From NCBI GenBank assembly GCA_050304175.1, contig JBNLDE010000091.1:1-12307 (forward strand): 12,307 nucleotides of DNA, written 5' to 3'. Both the position numbers and the translations under genes were made by a program. How positions within the stretch are numbered: the first letter of the stretch is position 1; each line of letters opens with the position of its first letter. The notes beneath the pieces were generated by a model, which had not been told where the DNA came from, ran no database searches, and saw only the letters and a list, made by a program, of their open reading frames with translations. Origin of the DNA: JAIOIW01 sp050304175. Lineage in GTDB: Bacteria; Pseudomonadota; Alphaproteobacteria; Rhizobiales; Rhizobiaceae. Positions 1-7,006 of this stretch are shown here, piece after piece.

Positions 1-60
1 ACCTGTACCCAGTTTGGTACCCAGAAATGAGTGCGATTTCCTGGGTACGGGTGGTCATCT
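1..60. repeat. GTACCCAG short repeats downstream of tRNA-Leu
   Basis: The 8-mer GTACCCAG occurs at 5-12 and 17-24, twelve bases apart in direct orientation. It occurs again inverted, as CTGGGTAC, at 41-48. The cluster lies about 80 bp past the 3' end of tRNA-Leu, where integrase arm-type sites or the end of an integrated element could lie. No complete gene is visible. The + strand frame from base 1 is open to a TGA at 28-30 and could be the last nine codons of a gene outside the window. A minus-strand frame from an ATG at 58-56 also stays open to the edge. Neither has other support. The repeats are seen directly; their role is inference. Confidence 0.35.
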
Positions 61-69
61 ATGAACAGG

Positions 70-105
70 AGGATAAAGAAAAAGCCCTTGAAATTCAAGG
101 GCTTT
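70..105 (-). terminator. Rho-independent terminator of tRNA-Leu
   Basis: AAAGCCCTTGA (81-91) and TCAAGGGCTTT (95-105) are perfect inverted repeats, giving an 11-bp stem with a 3-nt loop. Read on the minus strand, the stem ends in GGGCTTT and runs into TTCTTTATCC, so there is a U-rich tail. It lies about 20 bp after the encoded CCA of tRNA-Leu, in the right orientation to end that transcript. Confidence 0.85.
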
Positions 106-127
106 GAGCTGCTATGAGCAAAAGTCT

Positions 128-214
128 TGGTGCCCAGGAGAGGACTCGAACCTCCACACCGTTGCCAGTACCAGCACCTGAAGCTGGCGCGTCTACCAAT
201 TCCGCCACCTGGGC
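128..214 (-). tRNA. tRNA-Leu (anticodon CAG)
   Basis: The minus strand folds as a class II tRNA. The acceptor arm GCCCAGG (214-208) pairs with CCTGGGC (138-132), followed by discriminator A (131) and an encoded CCA (130-128). The D arm carries the usual GGTAGACGC of tRNA-Leu. The anticodon stem CCAGC/GCTGG holds the loop TTCAGGT, giving anticodon CAG, which reads CUG leucine codons. A long variable arm (TGGCAACGGTG region) and the T loop GGTTCGAGTCC follow. The length is 87 nt with CCA. It has its own promoter and terminator, so it is probably a single-gene transcript. tRNA-Leu genes are frequent integration targets, and the sequence beyond its 3' end looks unusual. Confidence 0.97.
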
Positions 215-226
215 AGGCGACGCGCT

Positions 227-255
227 GATTTAGGCGGATGAATCGCTCCTGTCAA
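227..255 (-). promoter_or_regulatory. Sigma70-type promoter for tRNA-Leu
   Basis: On the minus strand a perfect -35 TTGACA (255-250) is followed by a 17-bp spacer and a weaker -10 TAAATC (232-227). The predicted start falls about 6 bp upstream of the mature tRNA 5' end at 214, the short leader expected of a tRNA gene. No other promoter-like sequence stands out in the 104-bp gap between gpmA and the tRNA. Confidence 0.7.
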
Positions 256-318
256 CGCGTCGCGGCATGTTTCCGGCCGTCTGCGCGAACTATTTTTCGC
301 CGCGGCCACCGGCGCGGT

Positions 319-939
319 TCAGCCGGCCAGCGTCACCTTGGATTTCACGGTCGTGTCGGCGCCAAGCTCGTAGATCATCGGCACGCCGGTGCCGATCTCG
401 AGGCCGACGATCTGCTCGCGGTTCAGCCGGTCGAGCACCATGCAGATCGACCGCAGCGAATTCCCGTGGGCCGCCACGAGCACGCGCCGTCCGCGCATCA
501 CTTCCGGCAGGATGTCGGTAACATAATAGGGCAGGGTGCGCGCCAGCGTGTCCTTGAGGCTCTCGCCACCGGGCGGCGGAACATCGTAGGAGCGGCGCCA
601 GACGTGCACCTGCTCGGCGCCCCAGCGCTCGCGGGCGTCATCCTTGTTCAGCCCCGACAGGTCGCCGTAGTCGCGCTCGTTCAGCGCCTCGTCGCGGCGG
701 GTTTCAAGCCCCTCTTGGCCAAGCTCGGCGAGCATCAGCTTCAGTGTGTTCTGCGCGCGGGTCAGGTCGGAGGTGAACGCGAGATCGAAGGTCAGGCCGC
801 GCTCGGCCAGCTTGCGCCCGGCGCTGATCGCCTCCTCGACGCCCTTTTCGGTCAGGTCCGGGTCTTTCCAGCCGGTGAACAGGTTTTTCAGGTTCCATTC
901 GCTCTGTCCGTGGCGGACAAGAACCAGCGTTCCGGTCAT
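319..939 (-). CDS. gpmA: 2,3-bisphosphoglycerate-dependent phosphoglycerate mutase
   Basis: This cytosolic enzyme interconverts 3-phosphoglycerate and 2-phosphoglycerate in glycolysis and gluconeogenesis. The 206-residue protein begins MTGTLVLVRHGQSEWN. The LVRHG motif contains the phospho-accepting His10. Arg61, Glu88 (LNERDYG) and His158 (AAHGNS) fit the other active-site residues of the cofactor-dependent family. At 206 residues it is shorter than the roughly 250-residue E. coli enzyme, as is usual for alphaproteobacterial forms. The frame stays open upstream to 1038, but the ATG at 939 has a GGAG Shine-Dalgarno about 10 nt away and matches the family start, whereas a longer form would run into dapB. 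It lies 40 bp after dapB, probably in the same transcript. No U-tailed hairpin follows the stop. Confidence 0.95.
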   Translation of the reverse strand: MTGTLVLVRHGQSEWNLKNLFTGWKDPDLTEKGVEEAISAGRKLAERGLTFDLAFTSDLTRAQNTLKLMLAELGQEGLETRRDEALNERDYGDLSGLNKDDARERWGAEQVHVWRRSYDVPPPGGESLKDTLARTLPYYVTDILPEVMRGRRVLVAAHGNSLRSICMVLDRLNREQIVGLEIGTGVPMIYELGADTTVKSKVTLAG

Positions 940-979
940 TTCGTCTTCTCCAGTCTGTTTGGATTGGGCGGCGCGCCGG

Positions 980-1798
980 TCAGGCCGAGGCCAGTCCGAG
1001 CACGTCGAGCATGGAATAAAGGCCGGGCTTGCGGCCATGCGCCCACAGCGCCGCCTTGACTGCCCCGCGGGCGAAAATGGCGCGGTCGGCCGCGTGGTGC
1101 GACAGCGTGACGGTTTCGCCGGGCCCTGCCAGGATCACCGAATGGTCGCCGACGACCGCGCCGCCGCGCAGCGTGGCAAATCCGATCGCCCCGGCCGGCC
1201 TGGGGCCGGTATGGCCGTCGCGCGCGCGCACCGCGTTGTCATCGAGATCGATCCCGCGTCCGTCCGCGGCCGCCTGGCCCAGCAGCAACGCGGTTCCCGA
1301 TGGCGCATCGACCTTGTGGCGGTGGTGCATCTCCAGCACTTCGATGTCGAAATCGGCCGCGTCCAGCGCCATCGCGGCCTGGCGCACCATCACCGCAAGC
1401 AGGTTGACGCCAAGGCTCATATTGCCCGACTTGACGATCGTGGCATGGCGCGCCGCGGCGGCGATCTGCTCGTCCTGCGCGGGCGAACAGCCCGTCGTGC
1501 CGATCACATGGACGATCCGGGCCTGGGCGGCATAGCCGGCAAATTCCACGGTGGCGGCAGGCGCGGTGAAGTCCAGAACGCCGTCGGCGTGGGCAAAGGC
1601 GGCGAGCGGGTCGCTGGTCACCTTGACGCCCAGCGGCGCGATTCCGGCCAATTCGCCGGCATCGCGGCCGATCGCGTCCGCGCCTTTGCGTTCGACGGCC
1701 GCCACCACTTTCGTGCCTTCCGTCTCGGTGATCGTGCGAATCAGCGCGTGGCCCATCCGGCCGGCCGCGCCGACGACCACGAGGCCCATCTCCGTCAT
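980..1798 (-). CDS. dapB: 4-hydroxy-tetrahydrodipicolinate reductase
   Basis: DapB reduces 4-hydroxy-tetrahydrodipicolinate with NAD(P)H. It is the second committed step towards meso-diaminopimelate (for peptidoglycan) and lysine, and acts in the cytosol. The 272-residue protein has the N-terminal nucleotide-binding GAAGRMG (10-16), GTTGCS near 100, and SGNMSLGVN (124-132). The family signature at 155-170 includes His158-His159, Lys162 and DAPSGTA, matching the catalytic His and Lys of E. coli DapB. The ATG at 1798 overlaps the stop of the upstream ABC transporter gene as ATGA and has GGGAG about 10 nt upstream, so translational coupling is likely. A second in-frame Met at residue 4 is a possible alternative start. 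Confidence 0.97.
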   Translation of the reverse strand: MTEMGLVVVGAAGRMGHALIRTITETEGTKVVAAVERKGADAIGRDAGELAGIAPLGVKVTSDPLAAFAHADGVLDFTAPAATVEFAGYAAQARIVHVIGTTGCSPAQDEQIAAAARHATIVKSGNMSLGVNLLAVMVRQAAMALDAADFDIEVLEMHHRHKVDAPSGTALLLGQAAADGRGIDLDDNAVRARDGHTGPRPAGAIGFATLRGGAVVGDHSVILAGPGETVTLSHHAADRAIFARGAVKAALWAHGRKPGLYSMLDVLGLASA

Positions 1799-3654
1799 GT
1801 CTTGCTCCCTTTCCGTACCGCTTTCCGCGTAGCCTTCCGCGGCCCGAAATCCGTGCCGAGGTCGTCTTCCAGTTCGAGCATACGCGGCGCCTGAAGATCG
1901 TGGAACCGGCGGTAGAGTCCGTTTTCGATCGCCATCAGCTGTTCGTGCGTGCCCTGTTCGGCAATGCGCCCGGCATCCATCACGACGATCTTGTCGGCAT
2001 TGACGACGGTCGACAGGCGGTGGGCGATCACGATCGTCGTGCGATCCGCCATGATCTGGTCGAGCGCTGCCTGGACGCGGCTTTCCGATTCGTTGTCGAG
2101 CGCCGATGTCGCTTCGTCCAGCAGCAGGATCGGCGCATTGCGCACGATCGCGCGGGCAATCGACAGGCGCTGGCGCTGGCCGCCGGAAAGCGTGATCCCG
2201 TTTTCACCAACCGGCGTTTCGTACCCGTTCGCCTGCGCCATCACGAATTCCTCCGCATGGGCCAGCCTGGCGGCGGTCTCGATCTCGTCGTCGGTCGCGT
2301 CGGCCCGGCCATAGCGGATATTGTCGCGGATCGAGCCCTCGAACAGGTAGGGCTGTTGCGAAACATAGGCGATGGACGACCGCAGCGAGTTCATCGACAC
2401 GGTCGCGATGTCCTGCCCGTCGATCAGGATCCGACCGGACGTCGGTTCGTAAAAGCGCTGGACGAGTGCGATCAGCGTCGACTTGCCGGCGCCCGAGCTT
2501 CCGACGATCGCCGTCGTCTTGCCGGCTTCGGCCACCAGGTCGACGCCGTCGAGAACCGGCATGTCGATGCCATAACCAAAGGAGAGGTTTTCGAACCTGA
2601 TCTCGCCGTTGCCGACCGACAGGTTTCCGGCGTGGCCATTGTCGCGCTGATGGGGCTCGAGATCGAGGATTTCGTAAATCATGCGCGCATTGACCAGCGA
2701 GCGCTCCAGGCCAACCTGAACGCGGGCAAGCCGGCGCGCCGGATCGTAGGCCAGCATCAGCGCGGTTATGAACGCCACGATCGAGCCGGGCAACTGGCCT
2801 TCCTCGATCGTGCGGAAGCCGGCATAGGCGATCGCGCTCGAAACCGCGATGCCGGCCAGGATTTCGGCGATCGGGACCGTGCGCTCGGCAACCCGCGCGA
2901 TCTTGTTGGCCCGGTTTTCGGCCCAGACGATCATTTCGTCGAGGCGCTTGCGAAGCTGGTCTTCCATCGTGAACGCTTTGACGATCGTGATGCCTTGCAC
3001 GGTCTCCTGCATCGCGCCGATGAGCCGGGAATTGACTTCCACCGATTGGCGGCTGACCGCGCGCACCCGGCGCATCAGGTAGTTGATCGCGAAACCGAGC
3101 GGCGGCCCCACCAGGAACACGGCCAGCGAAAGCAGCGGCTCCTGGAAGAGCATCACCCCCACCAGCGCGATCAGCGAGACGGCGTCGCGGCCAAGCGAGG
3201 TCAGCGTGATATTGAGCAGGTCGCGAACGCCGTTGATGTTTTCGTTGATCCGCGCGACGAGCTGGCCGGAGCGCTGGCCCGAAAAGAAAGGCATGCCGAG
3301 GTCAAGAAGGTGGTCGAAGATGCGCGCCTGGTAACGCGCGACAATGTTGTTGCCGATCTTGGCCAGCAGCACGGCCTGCCCGTAGGTGGCCAGGCCACGC
3401 GCGACGAACGCCAGCATGACGCTGCCGGAGATGGCGACAACCAGGTCGCGGCGCTTCTCGTAGAAGATCGTGTCGATGATGTCGCGCATCACCCAGGCAA
3501 GATAGGCGGTCGCCAGGGCAACGCTGATCAGAAAGGCGATGGCCAGCAGGTAGCTGCCAAGATAGTCGCGGCCGTTTTCGGCCATGATGCGTTTCAGGAC
3601 CCAGACGACTTCTCCGGAACGCGATGTCGGCCTGTCATGTTCCGAAGTTGTCAT
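1795..3654 (-). CDS. MsbA-like ABC transporter, fused permease and ATPase
   Basis: This is a half-size ABC exporter of 619 residues, expected to work as a dimer in the inner membrane. The type-1 transmembrane domain spans about 30-325, with hydrophobic segments near 33-56, 72-92, 158-190 and 262-300. The ATPase domain follows, with Walker A GSSGAGKST (385-393), Q-loop Gln433, signature LSGGQ (489-493), Walker B ILLLDE (509-514), D-loop SALD and the H-loop His545 in IAHRLST. All catalytic elements are intact. The family includes lipid A flippases and multidrug exporters, but the substrate cannot be read from sequence. The last 30 residues form an acidic then strongly basic tail. The gene overlaps dapB by 4 bp. 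The ATG at 3654 has only a weak upstream GGAAC. Confidence 0.93.
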   Translation of the reverse strand: MTTSEHDRPTSRSGEVVWVLKRIMAENGRDYLGSYLLAIAFLISVALATAYLAWVMRDIIDTIFYEKRRDLVVAISGSVMLAFVARGLATYGQAVLLAKIGNNIVARYQARIFDHLLDLGMPFFSGQRSGQLVARINENINGVRDLLNITLTSLGRDAVSLIALVGVMLFQEPLLSLAVFLVGPPLGFAINYLMRRVRAVSRQSVEVNSRLIGAMQETVQGITIVKAFTMEDQLRKRLDEMIVWAENRANKIARVAERTVPIAEILAGIAVSSAIAYAGFRTIEEGQLPGSIVAFITALMLAYDPARRLARVQVGLERSLVNARMIYEILDLEPHQRDNGHAGNLSVGNGEIRFENLSFGYGIDMPVLDGVDLVAEAGKTTAIVGSSGAGKSTLIALVQRFYEPTSGRILIDGQDIATVSMNSLRSSIAYVSQQPYLFEGSIRDNIRYGRADATDDEIETAARLAHAEEFVMAQANGYETPVGENGITLSGGQRQRLSIARAIVRNAPILLLDEATSALDNESESRVQAALDQIMADRTTIVIAHRLSTVVNADKIVVMDAGRIAEQGTHEQLMAIENGLYRRFHDLQAPRMLELEDDLGTDFGPRKATRKAVRKGSKT

Positions 3655-3826
3655 CGCCTGTTCCGCATTCCCCGTGGCCGGTTCGCCGCGCCGGTTTCAT
3701 AGAGCCGATCATCTTCAAATGGAAGCCGCTTGATGGCCCGGACTTCGAGAACGGCGGGCGAAATGCCCCGCGATCGCGCCGGTTCGGCGCGCGCCCGGCC
3801 AATACCGGAAGCGGCAACGGCAAGGA
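3655..3826. other. Intergenic gap between glk and the ABC transporter gene
   Basis: These 172 bp between two minus-strand genes hold no convincing gene. A short GC-rich imperfect hairpin lies around 3752-3771 with no U-rich tail. The stretch near 3690-3735 is less GC-rich and could hold a promoter for the ABC-dapB-gpmA block, but I found no well-spaced -35/-10 pair. Confidence 0.4.
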
Positions 3827-4855
3827 TCAGTCGAGAATCCAGCGCCGCCCGGCGGTCGTGACCCCGAAACTTGCCGGCATGCGGGTGTAGGCCGACAGGC
3901 CGACAAGCGCCGCCATGGGGTGGGTGACGACCCGCACCGGCATCGCTCGCAACAGGGCGGTGTGGGGCGCCTTGTCCTCGAAGGCGGCCCTGAAGGCGCC
4001 GGTGTCGAGCGCCGGGATGATCTGCCGCGCGATTCCGCCCGTCAGATAGACGCCGCCCCGGCTCATGAATACGAGCGCCAGGTCGCCGGCAACGCGGCCG
4101 AGCACCGTCACGAACAGCGCCAGTGCTTCGTTGGCCGCCGGATCGCTGTCGTCGAGGCCGGCCGCCGATATTTCCGCCGGCGTTTCGAATTTCACCGCCC
4201 TGTCTTCGGTCGCGCAAATGGCGGTGTAGATGTTGACGAGGCCGCGCCCGCAGATCAGCTGTTCCGCCGATATCCGGCCCTCGATCCGCTCCAGGTGCTG
4301 CCAGATGGCGGTTTCGCGCTCGGTGCGCGGACCGACATCGATATGCCCGCCTTCGCCGGGCACCGGAATCCATGTCTTCTTCCAGTTGATGAGGCCGGCG
4401 ACGCCGAGGCCCGTGCCTGGCCCCAGCACGACGCGACTGCCGTACTCCTCGCCCGGTTCGCCGCCGATCATTTCCATGTCGGCCTCGTCGAGGGCCACCA
4501 CCGCGAGCGCCTGCGCCTCGAAATCATTGAGCACGGTCACGTCGATCAGGCCGAGCGCGTCTTCCATCTGCAGCGGGCGCACGACCCAGGGACAGTTGGT
4601 CAGATCGATCTCGTCGCCATCGACCGGGCCCGCCACCGCGAGAACCGCCGACCGTGGCTGCAACGACGTCTTGTCGAGAACGGCGGCCTGTATGGCGGCT
4701 TCGATGGTCGCGAAGTCGGATGTCTTGACGATCGGGAACTCCTTGAGCTCCGAGTTCGAGTCGACGATGATCGCAAACCGCGCATTGGTTCCGCCAACGT
4801 CGCCGATCAGGACGGGAAACTGCCTGGGCAGGTCGTTTGTATCGTTCGTTGGCAT
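3827..4855 (-). CDS. glk: Glucokinase (bacterial Glk family)
   Basis: Glk phosphorylates glucose to glucose-6-phosphate with ATP in the cytosol. The 342-residue protein shows the hexokinase-fold phosphate-1 motif GDVGGTNARFA (18-28), AGPVDGD (75-81), the catalytic Asp111 in LNDFEAQ, the ATP-site GPGTGLG (145-151), the sugar-binding GEGGH (167-171, Glu168 and His171), Glu198 and YLTGGIA (270-276). These match the E. coli Glk family rather than the ROK family, because the CxCGxxGCxE zinc motif is absent. The length is near the usual 320-340. The ATG at 4855 has AGGGAC close upstream. It stands between mepA and the ABC exporter with gaps of 159 and 172 bp, so it may have its own promoter. Confidence 0.95.
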   Translation of the reverse strand: MPTNDTNDLPRQFPVLIGDVGGTNARFAIIVDSNSELKEFPIVKTSDFATIEAAIQAAVLDKTSLQPRSAVLAVAGPVDGDEIDLTNCPWVVRPLQMEDALGLIDVTVLNDFEAQALAVVALDEADMEMIGGEPGEEYGSRVVLGPGTGLGVAGLINWKKTWIPVPGEGGHIDVGPRTERETAIWQHLERIEGRISAEQLICGRGLVNIYTAICATEDRAVKFETPAEISAAGLDDSDPAANEALALFVTVLGRVAGDLALVFMSRGGVYLTGGIARQIIPALDTGAFRAAFEDKAPHTALLRAMPVRVVTHPMAALVGLSAYTRMPASFGVTTAGRRWILD

Positions 4856-4955
4856 CGTCCCTGACCGTAACCCCCGTGGCCGTGTGCTTGGCGTGCCGCG
4901 AGCTGTTGTGGTCCGGATTCGGGCCCGGCGCTCGTCGGCTAAATCGATTAAAGCT

Positions 4956-4983
4956 CGTATAGACCGGCTTCCGGGAAGGTGAA
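4956..4983 (-). promoter_or_regulatory. Possible promoter for glk
   Basis: On the minus strand TTCACC (4983-4978, four of six to TTGACA) is separated by 16 bp from TATACG (4961-4956, four of six to TATAAT), about 100 bp upstream of the glk start. The spacer contains the near-palindrome CTTCCCGGAAG. The gap between mepA and glk holds no gene and no clear terminator. The match is modest and this is a tentative call. Confidence 0.3.
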
Positions 4984-5014
4984 AGTCATTTCTGCAAGGC
5001 CAGGCGCCTTCCGC

Positions 5015-6034
5015 TCAACGCTGCGGCCGCGGTTTCGGCAACGGGGCGTTCGCGCCGGACGGTATCGGCCAGAATGCGCTGGCCGCAACAGGCGCCTGCG
5101 TGCCCGCCGCGAGAACGCCGGGCGCAGTCAGTGTCACGGACTCCGCCGACGGCGGCGAAGGCGCATCAAGCACGGTCTGGCAGGCAGCCGGTAGGCTGGC
5201 CATGGTCATCACGTCGCGCGCTTTCGGTTTTGCCTTGGTGCCAGGCTTTGCCGGTCGCCACGGCTCGTCCGTGAACCACCAGGCGAGCGCCTTTCCGCAG
5301 CCGGGGTCGTGCGGAGGCGGACTTTGCGGCTTGCACCCCGGAGATCCCGCCGGACAGCCGACCCTGAGGTGGAAATGGTAGTAGTGCCCCCAAAACGGCC
5401 GGATCTTGTAGAGCCAGCTGCGGTCGCCCGTCACCGTGTCGCATAGCTTTTTCTTGATGCCAGGATGGACGAGGATTCGCTCCACCTGCGGGTAGCTTGC
5501 CGCCCGCTTCAGCAGCGCGACATGCGCCGGGGTCCATACCCGGTCGTCGACATGGAGCGAGTCCTTTTTCAGCATCGATGTCGCCGACAGTTTTTCGCGT
5601 TCGGACCGGCTGAGCCGGCGGCTGGGCATCGGCGTTAGCCAGATGTCGGCGTCCAGCCCGATCTGGTGCGAAGCATGACCGGTCAGCATCGGTCCGCCGC
5701 GCGGTTGCGAGATGTCGCCGACCAGCAGGCCAGGCCAGCCGTCGGTTGCCGCATCGCGCGACAGGCGTTCGATCAGGTTGATGAGGACGGGGTGGCCCCA
5801 GCGCCGGTTCCGCGATAGGCGCATGGCCTGCCAGTGGGGACCGTCTTCGGCGATGGCGATGCCGCCCGAGAAGCAGCCCTTGGAGTAGAAGCCGTAGGAA
5901 GCCGGCGCGGTCGCGGCCGGGAGCGACTTGTGGCCGAACAGGTTTTTCGCCAGCGGCGCGGCCTCAGCGCCGATGGTTCCGGAAGTCAGCAGGGCCAGTC
6001 CGACCGCCGCAACAAGAGATGCTGGGACCCGCAT
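5015..6034 (-). CDS. mepA: Penicillin-insensitive murein endopeptidase (M74)
   Basis: MepA is a periplasmic zinc metallopeptidase that cleaves D-alanyl-meso-diaminopimelyl crosslinks in peptidoglycan. Counted from the ATG at 6034 the protein has 339 residues and begins with a basic then hydrophobic signal peptide (about 1-26, ending near AEAAP). The zinc motif HQIGLDAD gives His123 and Asp130. The HYYHFHLR motif at 217-224 supplies His220 and His222. GCGKALAWWF lies at 245-254. Cysteines around 54, 198, 227, 234, 246 and 285 suggest disulfides. After about residue 262 comes a Lys/Pro then Ala/Pro-rich tail of some 78 residues outside the peptidase core. An in-frame ATG at 6085 exists, but 6034 has GGAG about 10 nt upstream and puts the signal peptide at the N-terminus. 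Confidence 0.92.
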   Translation of the reverse strand: MRVPASLVAAVGLALLTSGTIGAEAAPLAKNLFGHKSLPAATAPASYGFYSKGCFSGGIAIAEDGPHWQAMRLSRNRRWGHPVLINLIERLSRDAATDGWPGLLVGDISQPRGGPMLTGHASHQIGLDADIWLTPMPSRRLSRSEREKLSATSMLKKDSLHVDDRVWTPAHVALLKRAASYPQVERILVHPGIKKKLCDTVTGDRSWLYKIRPFWGHYYHFHLRVGCPAGSPGCKPQSPPPHDPGCGKALAWWFTDEPWRPAKPGTKAKPKARDVMTMASLPAACQTVLDAPSPPSAESVTLTAPGVLAAGTQAPVAASAFWPIPSGANAPLPKPRPQR

Positions 6035-6127
6035 CGTTTGCTCCGCATCGCGTGATTCTTGCAGTCGCTCAACTGTAATCGACATTTGGGCCGAAATACA
6101 GGATGCCGGCGGTGCGTCGGCCGGCAG

Positions 6128-7006
6128 TTATGCCGATTGTGCGCGCCATGATCCGTCGGCCCACATCGCGTCGAATGAGGTCCGGTAGTCGGGATGGCGA
6201 AACCGGTAGCCGCTTTGCTTGAGCCTGGCGTTCGAGACGCGCTTGTTTTCGCCGTAGAACGAACGCGCCATCGGCTTCAGTTCGGCGGTGTCGAAATCGG
6301 TTTCGGGCGGCGGCTCGACACCCATCAGGCGCGCCGCGTACTCGACGACATCCTGCGGCGGCGCGGGCTCGTCGTCCGTGACATTGAAGATGCCGTTGGC
6401 GCGCATGCGCAGCAGGTGCGCCGTCGCCCCGGCGATATCGTCGACATGGATCCGGTTGAAGACTTGGCCGGGCTTGACCAGCCGCTTCGCCGTGCCGCGC
6501 TCCAGATTGACGAAGGCGTTGCGGCCGGGGCCGTAAATACCCGACAGGCGCAGGATCGCGACCGGCAGGCCGGTTTCCGCGCCAAACCGCGTCCAGGCTT
6601 CTTCGGCAGCCTTTCGCTGGACCGACCGCGTCGAGACGGGACGGCATTCGGTCTCTTCGTCCACCCACGCGCCGCCATGGTCGCCATAGACGCCAACCGT
6701 CGACAGGTAGCCGATCCAGGACAGGGCCGGCATGGAGTCGCGGATGATGTCGGCGGCGGCGTTGAGCACCGGATCGCCGTCGGCGTCCGGCCCGATCGAG
6801 ACCACCATGTGGGTCATGTATTCGAGCGGCAGGTCGACCGCGTTCTGGCGCGTTCCGGCAAATATCTGCGGCTCGATATGGGCGCCTTCAAGTGCCGCAA
6901 AATTGTCGGCGCTGCGCGTCGTGCCGACAATCCAGCGCGACATGGTCGACATTTCGCGGGCGATCGCCTTGCCCGAATACCCCGCCCCGAAAATGAAAAG
7001 CCGCAT
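6128..7006 (-). CDS. NAD(P)-dependent epimerase / atypical SDR oxidoreductase
   Basis: The 292-residue protein begins MRLFIFGAGYSGKAIA, with the dinucleotide-binding GxGxxG at 7-12. It shows other marks of extended/atypical SDR proteins: YLSTVGVYGDHGG (100-112), LRLSGIYGPGR (152-162), FNRIHVDDIAGA (183-194) and FNVTDDEP (207-214). A canonical YxxxK pair is not evident where expected; Tyr107 follows STVG and the helix carries RKAAEEAW, as in the YeeZ-like group. The substrate is unknown. The ATG at 7006 shares its first base with the queG stop (TGATG) and has AGGGA upstream, which decides the start over a longer frame to 7129. It is probably co-translated with queG. Confidence 0.85.
   Translation of the reverse strand: MRLFIFGAGYSGKAIAREMSTMSRWIVGTTRSADNFAALEGAHIEPQIFAGTRQNAVDLPLEYMTHMVVSIGPDADGDPVLNAAADIIRDSMPALSWIGYLSTVGVYGDHGGAWVDEETECRPVSTRSVQRKAAEEAWTRFGAETGLPVAILRLSGIYGPGRNAFVNLERGTAKRLVKPGQVFNRIHVDDIAGATAHLLRMRANGIFNVTDDEPAPPQDVVEYAARLMGVEPPPETDFDTAELKPMARSFYGENKRVSNARLKQSGYRFRHPDYRTSFDAMWADGSWRAQSA

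Noticed and set aside
61..117. Small + strand frame of 18 codons starting at ATG 61
   Set aside because: It runs through the tRNA terminator hairpin, so its lysine-rich product comes from the stem sequence. No ribosome site precedes it.
280..318. GC-rich hairpin just after the gpmA stop
   Set aside because: On the minus strand the stem (CGCCG/CGGCG) is followed by AAAAATAG, not by a U run, so it is not a Rho-independent terminator for gpmA.
746..1894. A 382-codon + strand frame opposite gpmA and dapB
   Set aside because: Both minus-strand genes are complete with catalytic motifs. The + frame has no recognisable domain.
1900..3702. A 600-codon open frame on the + strand
   Set aside because: It lies opposite the intact ABC exporter gene. 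Its residues are the biased Arg/Asp/His-rich mix expected from antisense of GC-rich coding DNA, and no domain is recognisable.
3752..3771. Hairpin GCGGGC-GAAAT-GCCCCGC between glk and the ABC gene
   Set aside because: The stem has a bulge and no U tail on either strand; common by chance at this GC content.
4985..5014. Short inverted repeat AAGGC/GCCTT after the mepA stop
   Set aside because: Only five base pairs with no U-rich run after it; too weak to call a terminator.
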